From positions 124,001-188,000 of the forward strand of contig NZ_MSSV01000001.1 of NCBI RefSeq assembly GCF_002150505.1: a DNA stretch of 64,000 bases, written 5' to 3'. How positions within the stretch are numbered: the first letter of the stretch is position 1; every line of letters begins with the position of its first letter. Source of the stretch: Algoriphagus ratkowskyi. GTDB lineage: Bacteria; Bacteroidota; Bacteroidia; Cytophagales; Cyclobacteriaceae. The position numbers and the translations under genes were made by a program. Below the pieces are notes generated by a model that did not search any database, was not told where the DNA came from, and saw only the letters and a list, made by a program, of their open reading frames with translations. Shown here one piece after another: positions 1 through 8,290 of this stretch.

Positions 1-1116
1 ATTACTCAACCAAAATACGATTCTCAGTCTGAAGCCTACATGGCTATGCTTTCTGATCTTGAAGGAGCTCTTTCTTCAATTTCTGATTCTGGAGATCCAA
101 TCAAGAATGATGTGCTCTACGGTGGTGATTTAGCCAAATGGAAAAAGTTAGGCTATTCTATTATGTTGCGTATGGCAATGAGATTGGTGGATGTTGATGC
201 AAGTACTTCGAAATCATATGTACAAAAAGCTATCGCAGGTGGTGTGTTTGCTTCACCAGCAGATGAGGCAGTTTTGGTTTCAGATCAAAGTAATGGTTAC
301 GCTAATTCAAGTGCGAATGCGCTGAATGTAACGGATGATGTGTACGAAGTTCGTTGGTCAAAGAAACTGATTGATTTCTTGAAATCTAACAATGATCCAC
401 GTCTATCTATTATAGCTGAAGTTCCTCCTGCAGGCCTTGCTGCTAATAAAAGTGGTAGTGTTGTAGGCGACAATGATCCAATGGTTCAAATTGGTTTGCC
501 AAATGGTTATGATTTGAAAGGCGGAGCTACTGATGTAACTAAAGAGCCAAATTATCCAGGACCAACTGGCTCTGGTGCAGATGTTGCTCCGATCGGAGCA
601 TATTCTAGACCCACAGCTGTATATAGAGACAGAAATGCTCCTGTGTTTATCCTTACTTATGCAGAGATTCAGTTTTTGCTAGCTGATGCAGCAGCTAGAG
701 GTTATTCTGTACCTAAATCTGCTTCAGCATATTATGCTGCAGGTTTGGAAGGCGCTTTGACTACTATCGGTAAATTTGGTGGAGCGAGTGTTTCTCCAGT
801 TGTAGCTGCTGATTTTGCAGTTGCTAATCCGTTGGATATTAGTAGTCCTGCTGCATCATTGAAAATGATCAATGAGCAAATCTGGGCTACTACAGGTACA
901 CTTGCAAACTTTGTAGAGTCTTGGAACAACTGGAAGAGATCAGGTTATCCACAATTAACTCCAGTTAATTATTCAGGTAACTTTTCTTCAGGTCAGATTC
1001 CTAGAAGACAACTTTATCCATCTGGTGAAAGCACTACCAACCCGCAGGGATTGGCTAATGCAATATCTAATATGGGAGGTGATACTTGGGTCAAGAATGT
1101 ATGGTGGGATAAATAG
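1..1116 (+). CDS. SusD/RagB-family outer-membrane lipoprotein, C-terminal part (5' end outside window)
   Basis: The reading frame is open from base 1 through the in-frame ATG at 40, so the gene starts upstream and only its last 371 codons are here. SusD-type proteins are surface lipoproteins that capture glycans or peptides and pass them to a SusC TonB-dependent channel. Family landmarks are visible: the WKK..YSIMLRMAMR helix, a PVFILTYAEIQFLLADAA segment, and a C-terminal ESWNNWKRSGYP motif of the SusD-like_2 type. The signal peptide and lipobox lie outside the window. A strong terminator follows at once, so this gene ends an operon whose susC partner is presumably upstream. The substrate cannot be told. 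Confidence 0.9.
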   Translation: MTQPKYDSQSEAYMAMLSDLEGALSSISDSGDPIKNDVLYGGDLAKWKKLGYSIMLRMAMRLVDVDASTSKSYVQKAIAGGVFASPADEAVLVSDQSNGYANSSANALNVTDDVYEVRWSKKLIDFLKSNNDPRLSIIAEVPPAGLAANKSGSVVGDNDPMVQIGLPNGYDLKGGATDVTKEPNYPGPTGSGADVAPIGAYSRPTAVYRDRNAPVFILTYAEIQFLLADAAARGYSVPKSASAYYAAGLEGALTTIGKFGGASVSPVVAADFAVANPLDISSPAASLKMINEQIWATTGTLANFVESWNNWKRSGYPQLTPVNYSGNFSSGQIPRRQLYPSGESTTNPQGLANAISNMGGDTWVKNVWWDK

Positions 1117-1153
1117 AGTAGATTCCCCACCCTTTGATTTATAAAATAGTGAT

Positions 1154-1188
1154 AGAGGCTTTGATTAATTTCAAAGCCTCTTTCTTTT
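1154..1188 (+). terminator. Intrinsic terminator after first susD-like gene
   Basis: An 11-bp perfect stem (1154-1164 with 1171-1181, AGAGGCTTTGA / TCAAAGCCTCT) with a 6-nt loop is followed by TTCTTTTT. Confidence 0.85.
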
Positions 1189-1340
1189 TACACTATGTCC
1201 AGAAGATTTGAAGAGGTTGTTTATAGTGTTTAGTGGTCAGTTTCGCAAAGAGCGGATTTTTTGTTTTTCTCGTTTGGAAAGCGGTTTAATGAGCCCATAA
1301 AGAATAAATAAATATTTTCGGTATTATTTAGAAAGTTAAA

Positions 1341-1364
1341 TTATTAGGCCTATAGGTCTAATAA
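1341..1364. promoter_or_regulatory. 24-bp near-perfect palindrome, possible operator
   Basis: The two arms are TTATTAG...CTAATAA around a palindromic CCTATAGG core; 22 of 24 positions are symmetric. It sits 394 bp upstream of the susC start and has no T-tract on either side, so it does not look like a terminator. A binding site for a dimeric regulator is an inference. Confidence 0.4.
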
Positions 1365-1757
1365 GATAGTTAAAAAAACCTGACGCTTTACCCATGTTTT
1401 GGAAAATTTCTATAGATAAAATGATACATCTGTAAAATCTAATCACTCATTGCTGATGTTAAGGAAAAATGATCAATACCATCATATACTTAATTAAAAA
1501 ATTACAATATTTTCTTCTCTTTTATAAAAAAAATGCTTTTGTGAGCTTTGATAGAAATTCTTTTTTTCTAGCTTTATGAGAAATTAACATCTTGGTCGCT
1601 GACTTATAGTAAGTTGACTGGATATTTTAATTCAAATAATTATTTTAAACCCTCATTACTGAACTATGGAACAACCTCTACTAGCAATTCATCATGAAAA
1701 TCGGAAGATGGTTCATGGCTCCAAAATTTTATTATTGTTAACCTCAAATTACCAGCT

Positions 1758-4700
1758 ATGAGAAAAATTTTATCAATTGCTTTTGCTCTGGTCTTAATGT
1801 TGGGCTATACAGCCACAGCACAGACACAAAAGCGAGTTTTGAAGGGAGTTGTGACCTCTAAGGAGGATGGACTTCCAATGCCCGGCGTTACGGTTTTAGA
1901 CAAGACAAACCAGACAGGTACCACTACTGATTTAGATGGTAATTATTCTATTTCGGTAGGATCCACTTCCGTATTGGTGTTTTCATTTATTGGATATGAA
2001 GTCCAAGAGTACTTAGTAGGTAACCGATCTGAAATCAACATTAGCCTAGGTGAAGACACCAGCGAACTTGAAGAGGTGGTGGTCACGGCTTTTGGTATGG
2101 ACAAGGCACAAAAGTCTTTAGGCTATGCCACAAGTACAATTAGGGCAGACGAACTGGTAAAAACAGGTACACCGAACGTAGCTTCTGCTTTGTACGGTAA
2201 GGCTGCTGGTGTGAAAATTAACACTGGTGCTGGGGGAGCAACATCCGCTGTCAACATCCAGATTCGTGGCATTAATTCTATCACGGGTAAAAGTCAGCCA
2301 TTGATTGTGTTAGATGGTGTTCCTATCCGAAATGAGGAAGTAAAAAATAACGACTATTGGGGTGATCAGCGATTGAGAGGTAATGGATTATTGGATATCA
2401 ATCCTGCTGATATTGACAATATCTCTATCTTGAAAGGAGCTTCTGCTGCTGCACTGTATGGCTCTGAAGCTGTGAATGGTGTTGTTTTGATTACCACTAA
2501 GAAAGGTAAGGCAGGCAAAAAAGGTATGCAGGTAGATTTTAATACCAATTACTCAGTAGATGAGATTGCGTATTTACCAAGATATCAAAATGTAAGAGGT
2601 CCAGGTTTACCCTCTCATGTGCAGAATTTGGAGCAAGCTGCGGATGGATTCAATTATACTGCGGATGGTATACGTACTGTACCAAACACCTCTGTGAACT
2701 ATGGACCTAAATTCGACGGCCAACCTATGTTGGCATGGGATGGAGTTTCGAGACCTTACAATGCACAGATAGATAATTATTCAGCATTGTTCAATACGCC
2801 TGTTAGTTCTCAAGTCAATGTTTCGATTTCTAATGCAACTGATAAATCAGACTTCCGTCTTTCTTTGACTCGTCAGGACAATGAAGCGTTGAGTTTGAAT
2901 TCTAAGAACAGTAAAAATATAATTAACCTCAATTCTGGTTATCAGGTAAGTAAAAGATTAAAGACTGACTTGATGATTAATTACATTAATCAAAACACTA
3001 AAAACCGTCCATATTCAGTCGATCGTTTGATCAATAACTTTGGTGGTATGATGACCCGTTTTGATAATGGAGCTTGGTATTTAGATAAATATCAGACCAG
3101 TAGAGGGTATCGTTATGTGACAGGAAATGGACAGAGTTTGACTCCTGATGAGAATATTACAGGCAATGGCTTTAGAGGGGATATTGCAGATTATGTTTGG
3201 AGAGTTAATAATAATCGCTCATCAGAGCTTAGTAATCGGGTGATTGGTAGTTTGACTAACACATTCCAAATTACTGAAGAGTTGAATTTGAGAGCACGTG
3301 TATCTACTGACTTTACAAGTAGATATTCTGAAAACGAAAACTCTACAGAAAGACCACTTGCATTTGGCCCATCAGGATCTTTTGGTATGCAATCTGAATT
3401 GTTCAATATCCTTTACGGAGATTTGATGCTTAATTACAAAACAGCAATTACTGACGAGATTACTGTAGGTGGCATGATTGGTTATACAGCTAGAACTGAA
3501 AGTTTCAGCAGCATAGGTAGAAGTACGAGTGGTGGTTTGAGTACGGAAAACCTTTTTGATGTCGTTGCTTCGACAAACCTTCCTAATAATAACTCCGAAC
3601 GTTCCTACAGAACTATTGATGCATTTATTGGTACTGCAAACTTTGACTTCAAAAATATTTGGTTTGTAGAAGGTACAATTCGTAGAGATAGAATCTCTAC
3701 TATGAATCCTGATAACAATGCGTTTATATATCCTTCTGTCAATACAGCGCTTGCTATTTCAGATGCATTCAAATTACCTGAATTTATTACTTTCTCCAAG
3801 TTAAGAGGCTCTTGGGGTATTGTAGGTAATTATCCTGACATCTATAGAGCGAACATTGCTTATTCTCAGAATACTCTGGGTGTGCAGCAGACTGGTGGAG
3901 CAAATGTGCTTTACACTACTTTGTCATCATCTTATGGGAATGACGTCATCAAACCAGAGCAAAAGCATGAGTTTGAATTTGGTTTAGATACAAGGTTCTT
4001 TAACAACAGATTTGGTATAGACATCTCGTATTATAATGCGCAGATCCGTGATCAGATCCTGCCATTGACCCTGCCTTCTTCTTCAGGAGCTACCTCAGTA
4101 TTAACTAACATTGGTACACTAAGAAACACGGGAGTTGAAATTCAGTTGACTGGTGATATCATTGCAACACCTAATTTCCAGTGGAATGCTGTTATTAACT
4201 TAGCTAGAAATATAAACAAAGTAGAGCAATTAGCTAACGGTGCTACTGAACTATTGCATGCTGATTATGACGGAAACGCCGCTCAACTTAGATCTGTAGT
4301 AGGTAGACCAATGGGTGATTTCTACGCTCGCCCTATTGCACTTGATGCAAACGGTGATAAAATCGTGCAGCCAAATGGTCTTTACAAAATTGATGACCAA
4401 AGTTGGATTCAAGTAGGAAATGCTATGCCTGATGCCGTTGGAGGTATTATCAATAATGTTTCGTACAAGAACTTCAGTTTATCTGCAGTGATGGACTTTC
4501 AGATCGGAGGTTCTGTAATGCCAACAGGTATCAATTGGATGATCAGCCGTGGTCTAACAGAGGAAAGTTTGAACTACATGGATGAAGCTAGTGGAGGATT
4601 GGGTTATTATCAGCAAATCACTAAAGATGCTGAAGGTAAAGTAATTGAAACCAGAGGAATTCAGGTTGAGCATTCAACAGCTCAGGGTCCTAATGGCGAG

Positions 4701-5102
4701 ACTGTTTTTCATGATGGTATGGTGATGGATGGTGTAGTAGCTGATGGGTCTAATAATAACAACGTAATCTCTCAAGCTTACTACTATTGGAATACTTACA
4801 ATTGGGGTGGACCTCAGTATGGCCAGTCTAGATATGAATTGTATATCCAGGATAATGATTACATCAAAATGAGAGAATTGTCTCTGGCTTATACTATACC
4901 TAATCACATCACTTCTAAAATTGGAGCATCTAATGTGAATATTTCTGTATACGGCAGAAACTTGTTTTTCCTTTATAGAAATATCAAGGACCTAGATCCA
5001 GAAGTATTGACTGGTGGATCTAGATGGACTCAGACACTGACTAGTGCGGGTACAAACCCAGCTACCAGAACCTATGGTGTGATGTTAAGAGCTAGATTCT
5101 AA
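1758..5102 (+). CDS. SusC/RagA-type TonB-dependent outer-membrane transporter
   Basis: A 1114-residue TonB-linked channel that imports substrate captured by its SusD partner. It has a signal peptide (about 1-22, ending TATAQ), a carboxypeptidase-regulatory-like beta-sandwich (about 27-105, with GVVTSKEDGLPMPGVTV), a plug domain (from about 105, EEVVVTAFGMDKAQKSLGYA), the SusC signature region (GAGGATSAVNIQIRGINS, then QPLIVLDGVPI) and a long beta-barrel ending in an aromatic residue (RARF). No STN domain is present, so signalling to an anti-sigma factor is unlikely. The matching susD follows 22 bp downstream. Length and architecture are normal for the family. The substrate is not evident; the nearby GH18 remnant and ROK kinase hint at an amino-sugar polymer, which is only inference. 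Confidence 0.95.
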   Translation: MRKILSIAFALVLMLGYTATAQTQKRVLKGVVTSKEDGLPMPGVTVLDKTNQTGTTTDLDGNYSISVGSTSVLVFSFIGYEVQEYLVGNRSEINISLGEDTSELEEVVVTAFGMDKAQKSLGYATSTIRADELVKTGTPNVASALYGKAAGVKINTGAGGATSAVNIQIRGINSITGKSQPLIVLDGVPIRNEEVKNNDYWGDQRLRGNGLLDINPADIDNISILKGASAAALYGSEAVNGVVLITTKKGKAGKKGMQVDFNTNYSVDEIAYLPRYQNVRGPGLPSHVQNLEQAADGFNYTADGIRTVPNTSVNYGPKFDGQPMLAWDGVSRPYNAQIDNYSALFNTPVSSQVNVSISNATDKSDFRLSLTRQDNEALSLNSKNSKNIINLNSGYQVSKRLKTDLMINYINQNTKNRPYSVDRLINNFGGMMTRFDNGAWYLDKYQTSRGYRYVTGNGQSLTPDENITGNGFRGDIADYVWRVNNNRSSELSNRVIGSLTNTFQITEELNLRARVSTDFTSRYSENENSTERPLAFGPSGSFGMQSELFNILYGDLMLNYKTAITDEITVGGMIGYTARTESFSSIGRSTSGGLSTENLFDVVASTNLPNNNSERSYRTIDAFIGTANFDFKNIWFVEGTIRRDRISTMNPDNNAFIYPSVNTALAISDAFKLPEFITFSKLRGSWGIVGNYPDIYRANIAYSQNTLGVQQTGGANVLYTTLSSSYGNDVIKPEQKHEFEFGLDTRFFNNRFGIDISYYNAQIRDQILPLTLPSSSGATSVLTNIGTLRNTGVEIQLTGDIIATPNFQWNAVINLARNINKVEQLANGATELLHADYDGNAAQLRSVVGRPMGDFYARPIALDANGDKIVQPNGLYKIDDQSWIQVGNAMPDAVGGIINNVSYKNFSLSAVMDFQIGGSVMPTGINWMISRGLTEESLNYMDEASGGLGYYQQITKDAEGKVIETRGIQVEHSTAQGPNGETVFHDGMVMDGVVADGSNNNNVISQAYYYWNTYNWGGPQYGQSRYELYIQDNDYIKMRELSLAYTIPNHITSKIGASNVNISVYGRNLFFLYRNIKDLDPEVLTGGSRWTQTLTSAGTNPATRTYGVMLRARF

Positions 5103-5124
5103 TTGTTGGTTAAGTTAAAAACAT

Positions 5125-6714
5125 ATGAACATGAATTTTAAGAAAATATTTATATACACCCTATTGATCAGCGGCTTAGCCAGTTGTACAATAGATGACT
5201 TTGCAGATGATTATTCTGATCCATCCAAACTTGCTAATACTACGGTAGGAAAGCAGTTTACTGGTATGATCATGTCTAACCGCCAATCTGTATTACCGTC
5301 TTATTGGGATTACTTTGTAATCAAAAGAATTACGTCTAACAGATTTACTCAATCTGTAGGATGGGTGAACATTGAAAACCAATATGTTCCAGGTTCTGCT
5401 GCAGTAAATGATAGATGGAATAGTTACTACAATTTCATGGCTCAATACAGAGAGCTACAGAAAGTGTATGATGGATTGACTGATGTCAAAAAGCAAGAAA
5501 ATCGTGTGTTTATGATTGCTGCTGCTACTTATTTCTACGATCATACGCAGCAAGTAGTGGATTTACATGGCGATATTCCGTGGACTGAAGCTGGTATGCT
5601 TAGTACAAATGGTGGTGATTATTCTAAATCTTACGCAGGCTATGATAAAGCAAGTGATATCTACACTAAGATGTTGGATGATTTGGCTGGCTTCGCTACA
5701 GAAATAGGTTCTTTGCAAATCAATGCTGCTACTGTTGTTGAATTCAAAACACAGGATCTGATCAATAATGGAAATATTGATATGTGGAAGAAATATATCA
5801 ATTCCTTGAGATTGAAAATGCTTACTAGAGTAAGTGGCACGAGTGAATTCAGTGCTAGAGCTAAATCAGAAATTGCCTCTATTTTGTCAAACCCTTCTCA
5901 ATTCCCTATTGTAGCAGATAATGCTAGTAATATCATGTGGGATATTTACTCTTTAGGTACTGTAATCGGCACAAATGATTTCCGTAGCGGTTTAGAAGAC
6001 TGGAACGGTAATATTGCAGGCAAAGCAATTTTGGATCACATGGTTGTTAATGAAGATCCTAGATTGACTTATGTGTTTCAAACAGGTATCAAAGCAAACG
6101 GAGCTTATATAGGGCTTGACCCCTTGATGAATCCTACTGTTCAAAATGAATTGGTATTGACTCAGACGTTGAGTGTTTACAATTTCTCAACTATCAGCAG
6201 AAACCAATATTTTCCAGGTATTCTTATTACTGCCCCGGAGGTTCATTTGATGGCAGCAGAGTTTTACTTAAAAGAAGGACAGGATGCTACGGCAAAAATG
6301 CACTTTGAGGAAGCTGTAAAGAAATCAATTGGTTTTTATCAGTACTTGAGAAGTATCAGTAATAATGCTGAAGCAGGCGCGCCTGTTGTTCCAACTGAAC
6401 AGTCAATCAGCAGCTATTTGTCAATGGATGAAATTTCTTGGAGTGCCGCTTCAAGTAAGGACGAAAAACTTTCGTTAATAGCAGATCAAAAATGGCTTCA
6501 CTTCAATGTAATTCAGTCAAACGAAAACTGGCATGAATTGAGAAGACTTGGAAAAGTAGATTTGGACTTCTGGACAGATAACTCAAATCAGCAAAAAACT
6601 CCTCCTTCTCGCTGGATGTATCCAGGATCAGAGCAGACTTATAATATGGAGAATTATGTAAAAGTTCAGCCGCAGGATAAGCTGACAAACTCAATTTTCT
6701 GGGATATAAATTAA
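5125..6714 (+). CDS. SusD/RagB-family outer-membrane lipoprotein
   Basis: A 529-residue partner of the SusC channel just upstream (22-bp gap). The N-terminus has a lipoprotein signal peptide with lipobox LASC, Cys about residue 21. Family features include MWKKYINSLRLKMLTRVSG, the ILITAPEVHLMAAEFYLKEG TPR-like helix, and the C-terminal ENWHELRRLGK segment. It belongs to the SusD-like_2 type, like the partial gene at the window start, but the two are not obvious recent duplicates. The start could be 5125 or the second Met at 5131; both precede the same signal peptide. A terminator follows. Confidence 0.93.
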   Translation: MNMNFKKIFIYTLLISGLASCTIDDFADDYSDPSKLANTTVGKQFTGMIMSNRQSVLPSYWDYFVIKRITSNRFTQSVGWVNIENQYVPGSAAVNDRWNSYYNFMAQYRELQKVYDGLTDVKKQENRVFMIAAATYFYDHTQQVVDLHGDIPWTEAGMLSTNGGDYSKSYAGYDKASDIYTKMLDDLAGFATEIGSLQINAATVVEFKTQDLINNGNIDMWKKYINSLRLKMLTRVSGTSEFSARAKSEIASILSNPSQFPIVADNASNIMWDIYSLGTVIGTNDFRSGLEDWNGNIAGKAILDHMVVNEDPRLTYVFQTGIKANGAYIGLDPLMNPTVQNELVLTQTLSVYNFSTISRNQYFPGILITAPEVHLMAAEFYLKEGQDATAKMHFEEAVKKSIGFYQYLRSISNNAEAGAPVVPTEQSISSYLSMDEISWSAASSKDEKLSLIADQKWLHFNVIQSNENWHELRRLGKVDLDFWTDNSNQQKTPPSRWMYPGSEQTYNMENYVKVQPQDKLTNSIFWDIN

Positions 6715-6740
6715 TTATAGATTGGGTTACAATGACTAAT

Positions 6741-6774
6741 AAAGGCCTCTCAAAAAATTGAGAGGCTTTTTTTG
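6741..6774 (+). terminator. Intrinsic terminator of the susC-susD operon
   Basis: A 9-bp core stem (6745-6753 with 6758-6766, GCCTCTCAA / TTGAGAGGC) extended by G-T and A-T pairs has an AAAA loop and is followed by a run of T. Confidence 0.88.
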
Positions 6775-6841
6775 TATTACCTTTATTTGTAATAATGTGT
6801 TTTGTAAGGATAGTGAGAATTAGGTGCCATCGTACGCTGGT

Positions 6842-7197
6842 ATGAAGAAAATTTATTTCTTATTATTGATATGGTGGATCAATTAAATCCTGCTGATAAT
6901 GGACTTTTTCAGTCAGGGAAAATCAATAGAGGTTTGCCTTTTTTAGAGATCCAAGAATTGATGAAGGATTCTACCTATGTGCGATATTGGGATGATAAAG
7001 CTGCTGCTCCCTATCTTTACTCAGAAAGAAATTCGGCCTGGGTTACCTTCGAAGACGAAGAATCTATAGCAAGTAAAATGGATTTTAGTATTGATAAGGG
7101 TTTGGGAGGAGCAATGTTTTCGGAGCTTTCAGAAGACCCAAGTCGGTCACTTTTAAATACGATGTACCGTCAGTTGAATTCTGATCTAGAAAATTAA
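6842..7197 (+). pseudogene. Decayed GH18 (chitinase-type) gene: signal peptide plus C-terminal fragment in different frames
   Basis: The frame from 6871 encodes 108 residues that look like the end of a GH18 chitinase: VRYWDDKAAAPYLY, then FEDEESIASKMDF, then GLGGAMFSELSED, and a final helix. The DxxDxDxE catalytic region is missing. Just upstream, another frame starting at ATG 6842 reads MKKIYFLLLIWW and stops at 6886, which looks like an export signal. The simplest reading is an internal deletion that joined the two ends out of frame. In intact GH18 enzymes the motif is usually MFWELS, with a Trp at the active-site floor; here it is MFSELS, codon TCG, one base from TGG. This supports loss of function. 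The 108-residue product might still be translated but cannot be an active chitinase. Confidence 0.75.
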
Positions 7198-7232
7198 GTT
7201 GTAAGTTTGAAGACAAGTAAAAAATAGGAATC

Positions 7233-8090
7233 TTGAAGAAACTGATTGGAGTAGATATTGGAGGCTCGCATATTTCAGCAGCACAAGTTCAGTTGCAAAA
7301 TAGAACTGCGGAAATATGTGATTTTCATGAGGATGATGTCGATACGTTCGATTCTGCCGAAAGTATAGTGTCTGCTTGGACTGCTGTGATCAAAAAAGCA
7401 GTTGGAGAGTCGCGTGATTTTGAAGTTGGAATTGCCATGCCAGGCCCGTATAATTATGAAAAGGGGATTTCTTTGATTAAAGATCAGGGGAAAATGGCAT
7501 CACTATATCAGCTTTCTGTGAAGGCTCTTTTGTCAGAAAGTTTAAGGATTTCTCCCACCCAAATTGCCTTCACAAATGATGCAGAGGCATTTCTTGCAGG
7601 GGAAAGCATGGCAGGTGCTGGCCGGGATTTTCAGAGCTCCATTGGAATTACCCTAGGCACAGGACTTGGTTCGGCTATCAAAGTCCATGACGTGATCAAA
7701 GATGGAAAACTCTGGACAGCGCCTTTTCGGGATGGAATAGCTGAGGATTACCTAGGAACAGCCTGGTTTCGAAGCTATGCTCTCGAGCAATTTGGAATTA
7801 AGATTTCTGGGGTGAAAAACCTTTTTGATGAGGTTGTTGATTCAACTATTTCTAAGCAAATCTTTGAGACTTTCGGCCGAGCATTGGGTGAGTTCTTATT
7901 TCCATATTTGATCAGATTGCATTCTGAAGGAGTTGTGCTTGGTGGAAAAATCAGTTTAGCCGCTGATCATTACCTCCCAGCAACTCAGTACTTTTTAGAA
8001 AGCATGGGTTATTTTGTGCCTATTAAAGTTTCCGAACTCGGCGAGAAATCTGCTTTGATCGGATCTTGCTTGCCATTTAGCTCAAAATAA
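7233..8090 (+). CDS. ROK-family sugar kinase (glucokinase-like), TTG start
   Basis: A 285-residue actin-fold kinase that probably phosphorylates a hexose or N-acetylhexosamine. Visible motifs are the phosphate-1 loop IGVDIGGSHI (5-14), GIAMPGP (66-72), FTNDAEAF with the expected catalytic Asp116, the GITLGTGLGSA loop (138-148) and a C-terminal adenosine segment GVVLGGKI. The Cys-rich zinc motif of many ROK proteins (CxCGxxGCxE) is absent. The start is TTG at 7233 because the frame begins with LKKLIGVDIGG and has no earlier ATG. The gene lies 36 bp after the chitinase remnant, so it may be a surviving piece of an amino-sugar utilisation locus (inference). Confidence 0.85.
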   Translation: MKKLIGVDIGGSHISAAQVQLQNRTAEICDFHEDDVDTFDSAESIVSAWTAVIKKAVGESRDFEVGIAMPGPYNYEKGISLIKDQGKMASLYQLSVKALLSESLRISPTQIAFTNDAEAFLAGESMAGAGRDFQSSIGITLGTGLGSAIKVHDVIKDGKLWTAPFRDGIAEDYLGTAWFRSYALEQFGIKISGVKNLFDEVVDSTISKQIFETFGRALGEFLFPYLIRLHSEGVVLGGKISLAADHYLPATQYFLESMGYFVPIKVSELGEKSALIGSCLPFSSK

Positions 8091-8103
8091 TTAGCTCTAA
8101 TAA

Positions 8104-8280
8104 AAGAAAGATTTAAGTGCAAATCTATCCGAAATCGCCAAAGCTTGGAATAAAGGAGGGCTTGCAGGTGAATTCACTACAGAACTGAAACTTACCCGGG
8201 AGCAAGTTTCAGTAGTATTGGATTAGCTATTGGATCCATTTGCAATTGAAGTGGATTGGCAAGGAAGAGTTTTCAATTAA
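8104..8280 (+). pseudogene. C-terminal gene remnant with in-frame TAG, unidentified
   Basis: Directly after the ROK kinase one frame reads KKDLSANLSEIAKAWNKGG and continues to a TAG at 8224-8226. The same frame then continues LLDPFAIEVDWQGRVFN to a TAA at 8278-8280. The composition is protein-like and there is no start codon. I do not recognise the family. It looks like the tail of a catabolic enzyme left after a deletion, with a later nonsense mutation. Confidence 0.45.
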
Positions 8281-8290
8281 GACAATTGAA

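Larger units (their letters stand above)
1117..1757. other. 641-bp AT-rich intergenic region upstream of susC
   Basis: After the terminator at 1154-1188 I see no convincing gene. The only structured element is the near-perfect 24-bp palindrome at 1341-1364. A 15-codon ATG frame starting at 1694 has no support as a gene. A weak match to the Bacteroidota promoter (TTG followed 20 nt later by TAATTATT) lies near 1614-1644 but is poor at the -7 element. The length suggests a long regulated leader for the SusC/SusD operon or a decayed gene. Confidence 0.5.

Noticed and set aside
1694..1741. 15-codon frame upstream of susC as a leader peptide
   Set aside because: It has no ribosome-binding signal, no regulatory codon run and no associated attenuator hairpin.
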